DNA of 64,000 bases from contig NZ_FOQY01000009.1 in NCBI RefSeq assembly GCF_900113865.1, positions 186,001 through 250,000 on the forward strand. Reading direction: 5' to 3'. Both the position numbers and the translations under genes were made by a program. The notes beneath the pieces are model-generated. The model saw nothing but the letters and a program-made list of their open reading frames with translations, was not told the DNA's origin and searched no databases. Origin of the DNA: Streptosporangium canum. GTDB lineage: Bacteria > Actinomycetota > Actinomycetes > Streptosporangiales > Streptosporangiaceae. Shown here piece by piece: positions 59,841 through 64,000 of this stretch. Position 1 is the first letter of the stretch. Every line of letters begins with the position of its first letter.

Positions 59841-60810
59841 TCAGATCGGGCTCCGCCGACCGGAACGTGCGACGGTAGGCCATCGGTGAGACGCCGATGG
59901 CCGCCTGCATGTGCTGCCGGAGGGAGGCGGCGGTGCCGAAACCGGCCCGCTCGGCGACGCCGTCCACCGGCAGGTCGCTGGCCTCCAACAGGCGGCGGGC
60001 CAGCTCCATCCGCTGCAGGGTGAGCCACTGGCCCGGACTGACCCCCATCTCGTCGCGGAAGCGCCGGGTGAAGGTGCGCCGGCTCATTCGGGCGTGGTCG
60101 GCCAGCTCGGTGAGGGGGAGCGGCAGGTGCAGGCGCTCCAGCGCCCAGGCCCTGGTCGCCGAGGTGGTGGCGGTGGATCGCTCGGGGATCGGACGCTCGA
60201 TGAACTGGGCCTGGCCGCCGTCGCGCCACGGCGGGACGACACACCGCCGGGCCACGCGGTTGGCGGCCTCGCTGCCGTGGTCCCGGCGGACGATGTGCAG
60301 GCACAGGTCGACCCCGGCGGCCACGCCGGCCGAGGTCAGCACATCCCCGTCGTCCACGAACAGCACGTTGGGGTTGACGTTGACCTGGGGGAACCGCTTC
60401 TGGAAGTGCTCGGCGCTGCTCCAGTGGGTGGTCGCCGGGCGGCCGTCGAGCAGCCCGGCCGCCGCGAGGACGTAGGCGGCGGTGCAGATCGAGACCAGGC
60501 GGGTGCCCGGCCGGATGCGGGCGATCGCCCGGGCCAGCGGCTCGGGGAGCCGTCCCTCCGTGGAGATCTGGCCGAGCGCGTGGGTGGCCGGGATCACCAC
60601 GGTGTCCGCGGTGGCCAGCGCCTCGGCTCCGTGCTCCACCACGATCGAGAAGTCGGCGTCGGTGCGGACGGGGCGGCCGTCGACGGTGCAGGTGATCACC
60701 TCGTAGAGCGGTTCGCGGTCCGGGCCCCTCGCCACTCCGAAGACCCGCGCCGGGATGCCCAGCTCGAAGGGGATGACACCGTCCAGGGCGAGTACGACGA
60801 TCCTGTGCAT
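59824..60810 (-). CDS. GlxA-family AraC-type transcriptional regulator
   Basis: A 328-aa regulator. The N-terminal DJ-1/PfpI-like domain (MHRIVVLALDGVIPFELGIPARVFG, LVSICTAAYVLAAAGLLDGRPATTHW; nucleophile-elbow cysteine in SICTAAY) precedes an AraC HTH (LADHARMSRRTFTRRFRDEMGVSPGQWLTLQRMELARRLLEASDLPVDGVAERAGFGTAASLRQHM). ATG 60810 behind AAGGA. Effector unknown. Confidence 0.92.
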   Translation of the reverse strand: MHRIVVLALDGVIPFELGIPARVFGVARGPDREPLYEVITCTVDGRPVRTDADFSIVVEHGAEALATADTVVIPATHALGQISTEGRLPEPLARAIARIRPGTRLVSICTAAYVLAAAGLLDGRPATTHWSSAEHFQKRFPQVNVNPNVLFVDDGDVLTSAGVAAGVDLCLHIVRRDHGSEAANRVARRCVVPPWRDGGQAQFIERPIPERSTATTSATRAWALERLHLPLPLTELADHARMSRRTFTRRFRDEMGVSPGQWLTLQRMELARRLLEASDLPVDGVAERAGFGTAASLRQHMQAAIGVSPMAYRRTFRSAEPDLTLVEA

Positions 60811-60881
60811 GGCTGGATCCTTCCACACAATGGATTCAGGCCACTTTCACCAGGGGTTAATGTCGGGATTGATTCTTTACG

Positions 60882-61952
60882 ATGTCCGACATGGCTTTCC
60901 TGGGGTGCCGGGGTATTCATCGCCATGTGATCAAATATCTGGCGGGAACGGTGGTTGTGGCCGTAGGCCTGCTGGGGCTCCCGGCCCCGGCGTCGGCCAA
61001 GGGACGTACCCTGCATCCCGGTGACTACGCGAAGATCGTGGAGCGGTTGCAACGACGGCTGCAGGAACTGAACTTCTCCCCAGGACTGGTGAACGGCTAC
61101 TACGGCGCGGAGACCCAGGTCGCGGTCTGGGCCTTTCAGAAGTCGCAGGGGCTGATGGCCAAGGACGAGGTCGGACCGGAGACCTGGCGGGCGCTCGCCC
61201 ATCCGCACTGGGCGCCGCCGCTCGTACCGGCGGGAGGGCCGCGGCGGGTCGAGATCGACCTGCGCCGCCAGCTTCTCACCGTCTACCGCCACAACCGCCC
61301 GATGCTCATCTCCCACGTCTCCACCGGCAGCGGGACGTATTTCTGCCAGTACGGCAACAGCTCCAGCACGCTCACCCCGGCGGGTGACTTCCACATCGTC
61401 CAGCGTGAGCGGCACCGGGCGGAGGATCCGCTGGCGACGATGTACGAGACGCTCTCCTTCGTGAGGGACCCCGCCGGCTTCACCAGCGCCGTCAGGAGTG
61501 GTCTCACCAGTGGCTTCACGGGCGGGCTCAAGCACGGCCCCGGCGGCGGGGTGGTGGGGGCGGGAGCCCGGCGGGGCGGGGATCGGGCGCTCCCGGACCG
61601 TCCGGCCGTGAACCCGGTCCGTGCGCCCGGGGCGGAGCGTCCTGACCGGCCGGTGCTCTCGATGAAGTCGGCCCGCCCGGTCCGGTTCGCCCGGCAGGAC
61701 CACCCGGACCGCCCGCTCCAGCCGGATCATCCTCTCCACCCGCTCTACCGGAGCGCCCCGTTCGATCAGGTCCGGCCGGTCTCCCCGACCTCGCCGGTCC
61801 TCCCGACGCCGCTCCCTCCGGCGCCGTCCGTGTCCCCGACGCCGCCGCCGCGCCCCGTCTCCGGGTGCGCCCGGATCCCGGAGCACATCGCCGAGCGGCT
61901 CTTCCACATGGTCGGCGTGGGCGACACGGTCCACGTCCGGCGTAAGGGCTAG
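60882..61952 (+). CDS. L,D-transpeptidase-like protein with PG-binding domain and large insertion
   Basis: A 356-aa secreted protein. Residues about 16-39 make a signal peptide (VIKYLAGTVVVAVGLLGLPAPASA), so GTG 60927 may be the true start. A peptidoglycan-binding domain follows (about 49-105). The catalytic domain begins RRVEIDLRRQLLTVYRHNRPMLISHVSTGSG. The catalytic SHGCxR is VSGCARIPEHIAERLF (C329; S-H lost to V-S), and the histidine candidate is H218 in GGLKHG. About 110 residues separate them instead of the usual 15-20, an Arg/Pro-rich insert. Activity is uncertain. Confidence 0.75.
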   Translation: MSDMAFLGCRGIHRHVIKYLAGTVVVAVGLLGLPAPASAKGRTLHPGDYAKIVERLQRRLQELNFSPGLVNGYYGAETQVAVWAFQKSQGLMAKDEVGPETWRALAHPHWAPPLVPAGGPRRVEIDLRRQLLTVYRHNRPMLISHVSTGSGTYFCQYGNSSSTLTPAGDFHIVQRERHRAEDPLATMYETLSFVRDPAGFTSAVRSGLTSGFTGGLKHGPGGGVVGAGARRGGDRALPDRPAVNPVRAPGAERPDRPVLSMKSARPVRFARQDHPDRPLQPDHPLHPLYRSAPFDQVRPVSPTSPVLPTPLPPAPSVSPTPPPRPVSGCARIPEHIAERLFHMVGVGDTVHVRRKG

Positions 61953-61987
61953 GACGGCGTGAACCAGAAGCCGGACCGGTGTGAAAG

Positions 61988-63361
61988 CTAAGTGGGGCCG
62001 GTGGCGGACAGCGGCAGCCTGAGGACCAGCCGGGCGCCGCGGCCGCTGGTGTTGTCGGCCGCGTACAGTCTGCCCCGGTGCGCCGCCGCGATGTCCCTGG
62101 CGATGGGCAGCCCCAGCCCCGTCCCCCCGGCGTCACGGCCGCGGGCGGAGTCCAGGCGGGTGAACCTCTCGAAGACCCGATCGCGCTGGTCTGGGGGGAT
62201 GCCGAGCCCGTCGTCGGTGACCTCCAGCACGGCCTCGCCTCCCTCGCTGCCGACGTAGACCTCGACCTCGTCGGCCGCGTGCCGGTCGGCGTTCGCGAGC
62301 AGGTTGGTCAGCAGCCGGCCGAGTTGGAGCCTGTTGCCCTGGACCACCACGTCAGGCTTGAGACGCATGAGGATCTCGTGCCGGGTCGGTCGCTGTTTCA
62401 CCTCGGTGGTGACGAGGTCGGCGAGGTTGATCCGTTCGGGTGAGTCCTGCACCCCGGCGTCGAGGCGGGCGAGCATGAGCAGGTCGTCCACGATGGCCTG
62501 GAGCCTCTCGGTGTCGGCCAGCGCGGACCGCATCGTCCGCGACGGATCGTCGCCCTCGGGGTCGGCGAGCGCGAGTTCGAGCTTGGTGCGCAGGCCGGTC
62601 AGCGGGGTGCGCAGTTCGTGGGAGGCGTCCGAGGCGAAGCGGCGCTGGTTCTCCAGGGCCTGCTCCAGCCGGTCGAGGGTCGCGTTGACGGTCTGGGTGA
62701 GCCCCGTCATCTCATCCTCCCCGTCGGGCACGGTCATCCGGCGGCTGAGATTGGAGGTGCCGGTGATCTCGGCCATCTCGGCGCGGATCCGCTGCACCGG
62801 GGCCAGGGTCCGGCCGACGATCCGCCAGGTGCCCCAGCCGAGCAGGGTGAGCAGCGCGAGGCAGAAGAAGGCCAGCGCGATCTCCAGGACGTGGCTGCCG
62901 AGCAGCGGGGGCTGCGGCTCCGCCGCGTAGACCATGACGTTGCCGTAGGGGGATCGGCTGTCCTGGAAACCCACGACGATGAAGCACGTCTGCCCGCCCT
63001 TGGTGGATGTCGTGCAGGATGTCCCGTCCACCCGGCTGTCGCCGTCGACGGGCCACAGATCGCTGATCGCGGGCTGTCCCTTCGCCTCCGGGCTGGCGGC
63101 GACGACGCGGCCTTCGGGGGTGACGACCTGGAGGTAACCGACCCGTTTCGTCGGGAGCGTGCTGGTCGGCGGCCCCTCGTTGACGATCTCGTACGCCTGC
63201 CGGGCCGCCACGGCCGCGGTGAGCATGGTCTCGTTCAGCACCTTGGTACGCACACCCAGTGATGTAGCGAGCGCCCCGGCCCCCAGAACCACCGCGAAGA
63301 TCAGAAGTGCGGTGCACGTCGCCCGTCCCCGGATCGAGCGTGGGCGTCGCGATGAAGTCAC
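61988..63361 (-). CDS. HAMP-domain sensor histidine kinase
   Basis: A 457-aa sensor kinase. N-terminal helix (about 10-35), an extracytoplasmic sensor (about 38-150) with two cysteines (C116, C126) likely paired, a second helix (about 160-182), HAMP (RIVGRTLAPVQRIRAEMAEI), HisKA with H248 (SDASHELRTPLTGLR) and HATPase (NLLANADRHA, VTDDGLGIPPDQRDRVFERF, GTGLGLPIARDI). The partner response regulator is not in the window. GTG 63361 behind GGGGGG. Confidence 0.92.
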   Translation of the reverse strand: MTSSRRPRSIRGRATCTALLIFAVVLGAGALATSLGVRTKVLNETMLTAAVAARQAYEIVNEGPPTSTLPTKRVGYLQVVTPEGRVVAASPEAKGQPAISDLWPVDGDSRVDGTSCTTSTKGGQTCFIVVGFQDSRSPYGNVMVYAAEPQPPLLGSHVLEIALAFFCLALLTLLGWGTWRIVGRTLAPVQRIRAEMAEITGTSNLSRRMTVPDGEDEMTGLTQTVNATLDRLEQALENQRRFASDASHELRTPLTGLRTKLELALADPEGDDPSRTMRSALADTERLQAIVDDLLMLARLDAGVQDSPERINLADLVTTEVKQRPTRHEILMRLKPDVVVQGNRLQLGRLLTNLLANADRHAADEVEVYVGSEGGEAVLEVTDDGLGIPPDQRDRVFERFTRLDSARGRDAGGTGLGLPIARDIAAAHRGRLYAADNTSGRGARLVLRLPLSATGPT

Positions 63362-63447
63362 ATTCCCCCCTAGAAATCCCCTTTCATCCACTTATAAGCG
63401 GAGAGTATCTATAGGGAAGCAAAGGGCTTCTATGCTCTTATGTCCGT

Positions 63448-64000
63448 TTAGTCGGAAAGGGGGAGCGTGCCGAGTTCGCCGCGGGAGGCGACGCCGAGTT
63501 TGGGGTAGGCCTTGTAGAGGTGGTGGCCGACCGTGCGCGGGCTCAGGAAGAGCTGGGCCGCGATGTCCCGGTTCGACAGGCCCTGCGCCGCCAGCCGTAC
63601 GATCTGCAGTTCCTGCGGCGTGAGCCGGGCCAGCGGTCCGGGCGCGGGGGCGGCGGGCGCGGCGGACCCGGTGGCGCTCAGCTCCACGCGTGCCCTGTCC
63701 GCCCACGGCGCGGCCTCCAGGCGCTCGAAGGTCTCCAGCGCGGCGCGCAGATGGGCGCGCGCGTCGGCCTTCCTCCGGGTACGGCGGAGCCACTCGCCGT
63801 AGAGCAGCTCGGTCCTGGCCCGCTCGAAGGGCCTTCCGTCGATCTTCAAAGCCGCGGCGAAGTGCTCCTCCGAGTCTTCGAGCAGGGCCCGGCAGCGCAG
63901 CACCAGGGCCTCGGCCCACGGCTGCCGCGTGTACCCGGCCCACTCCCGGTAGCGCGCGAAGGCCCCGGCCGCGCGCTCCGGGACGCCGAGCCGTACGGCC
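63448..64000 (-). CDS. LuxR-family regulator, C-terminal part (truncated by window edge)
   Basis: About 183 C-terminal residues. A helical segment (ERAAGAFARYREWAGYTRQP; ARTELLYGEWLRRTRRKADARAHLRAALETFERLEAAPWADRARVEL) of TPR type precedes the LuxR HTH LTPQELQIVRLAAQGLSNRDIAAQLFLSPRTVGHHLYKAYPKLGV. This is the usual end of large LuxR ATPases (LAL type). The frame is open to the window edge. Confidence 0.85.
   Translation of the reverse strand, partial: AVRLGVPERAAGAFARYREWAGYTRQPWAEALVLRCRALLEDSEEHFAAALKIDGRPFERARTELLYGEWLRRTRRKADARAHLRAALETFERLEAAPWADRARVELSATGSAAPAAPAPGPLARLTPQELQIVRLAAQGLSNRDIAAQLFLSPRTVGHHLYKAYPKLGVASRGELGTLPLSD

Overview
The window is very GC-rich DNA with actinobacterial gene content: SARP/AfsR and BldD-type regulators, F420/LLM oxidoreductases, an SCO5389-family protein, an LCP protein, and the block tRNA-Ser / SRP RNA / dnaX / ybaB / recR / lysC / asd. 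Protein style and operon order suggest a filamentous actinomycete, most likely Streptosporangiales (Streptosporangium/Nonomuraea-like). This is inference; no search was run. I saw no IS element, phage, CRISPR array or rRNA.

Layout. 0-3.5 kb: ABC ATPase fragment divergent from a NarL-type histidine kinase/response regulator pair, plus an orphan response regulator. 3.8-9.1 kb: stand-alone DnaN paralogue, GntR and XRE/TPR regulators, PH-domain membrane protein with a newly called 52-aa partner, upp. 9.3-13.9 kb: two tandem TadA-associated proteins, tadA, and a tRNA-Ser pair flanking a metallopeptidase and a WXG-like protein. 14-20.3 kb: SRP RNA, dnaX, ybaB, recR, DUF5063, lysC-asd (housekeeping). 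20.6-33.3 kb: mixed secreted proteins, TetR, HxlR and GNAT proteins, LLM oxidoreductase, amidohydrolase, SURF1 and a methyltransferase. 33.6-37.5 kb: large SARP-NB-ARC-TPR regulator whose upstream region carries four heptamers at 11-12 bp spacing, then a small secreted protein. 37.6-45.4 kb: aminotransferase/LysR pair, rnhB, LLM enzyme, SCO5389 protein with an ATPase, a truncated SMR pump, CGNR and VOC proteins. 45.5-48.9 kb: sulfonate/nitrate-type ABC operon with its own Rrf2 regulator and two matching 17-bp operators. 49-51.5 kb: LCP and membrane proteins.

The most interesting part is 51.4-59.2 kb. A tightly coupled minus-strand operon encodes TetR, an OleA-like thiolase-fold synthase, a GT2 glycosyltransferase, a cytochrome P450, an OleC-like acyl-adenylating enzyme and an OleD-like dehydrogenase. 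It is divergent from an AurF-type diiron oxygenase that keeps all seven ligand positions. There is no OleB-type alpha/beta hydrolase in the window, so a beta-lactone or beta-hydroxy/keto lipid, further oxidised and possibly glycosylated, is a reasonable hypothesis. A near-perfect 27-bp inverted repeat overlaps the predicted aurF-like promoter and is the likely TetR operator.

The right end (59.2-64 kb) holds an ArsR regulator, a GlxA-type AraC regulator, an L,D-transpeptidase with a large insertion in its active-site region, a HAMP histidine kinase and a truncated LuxR-type regulator. Several gene 3' flanks carry 20-80 bp duplications, a recurring feature of this segment.
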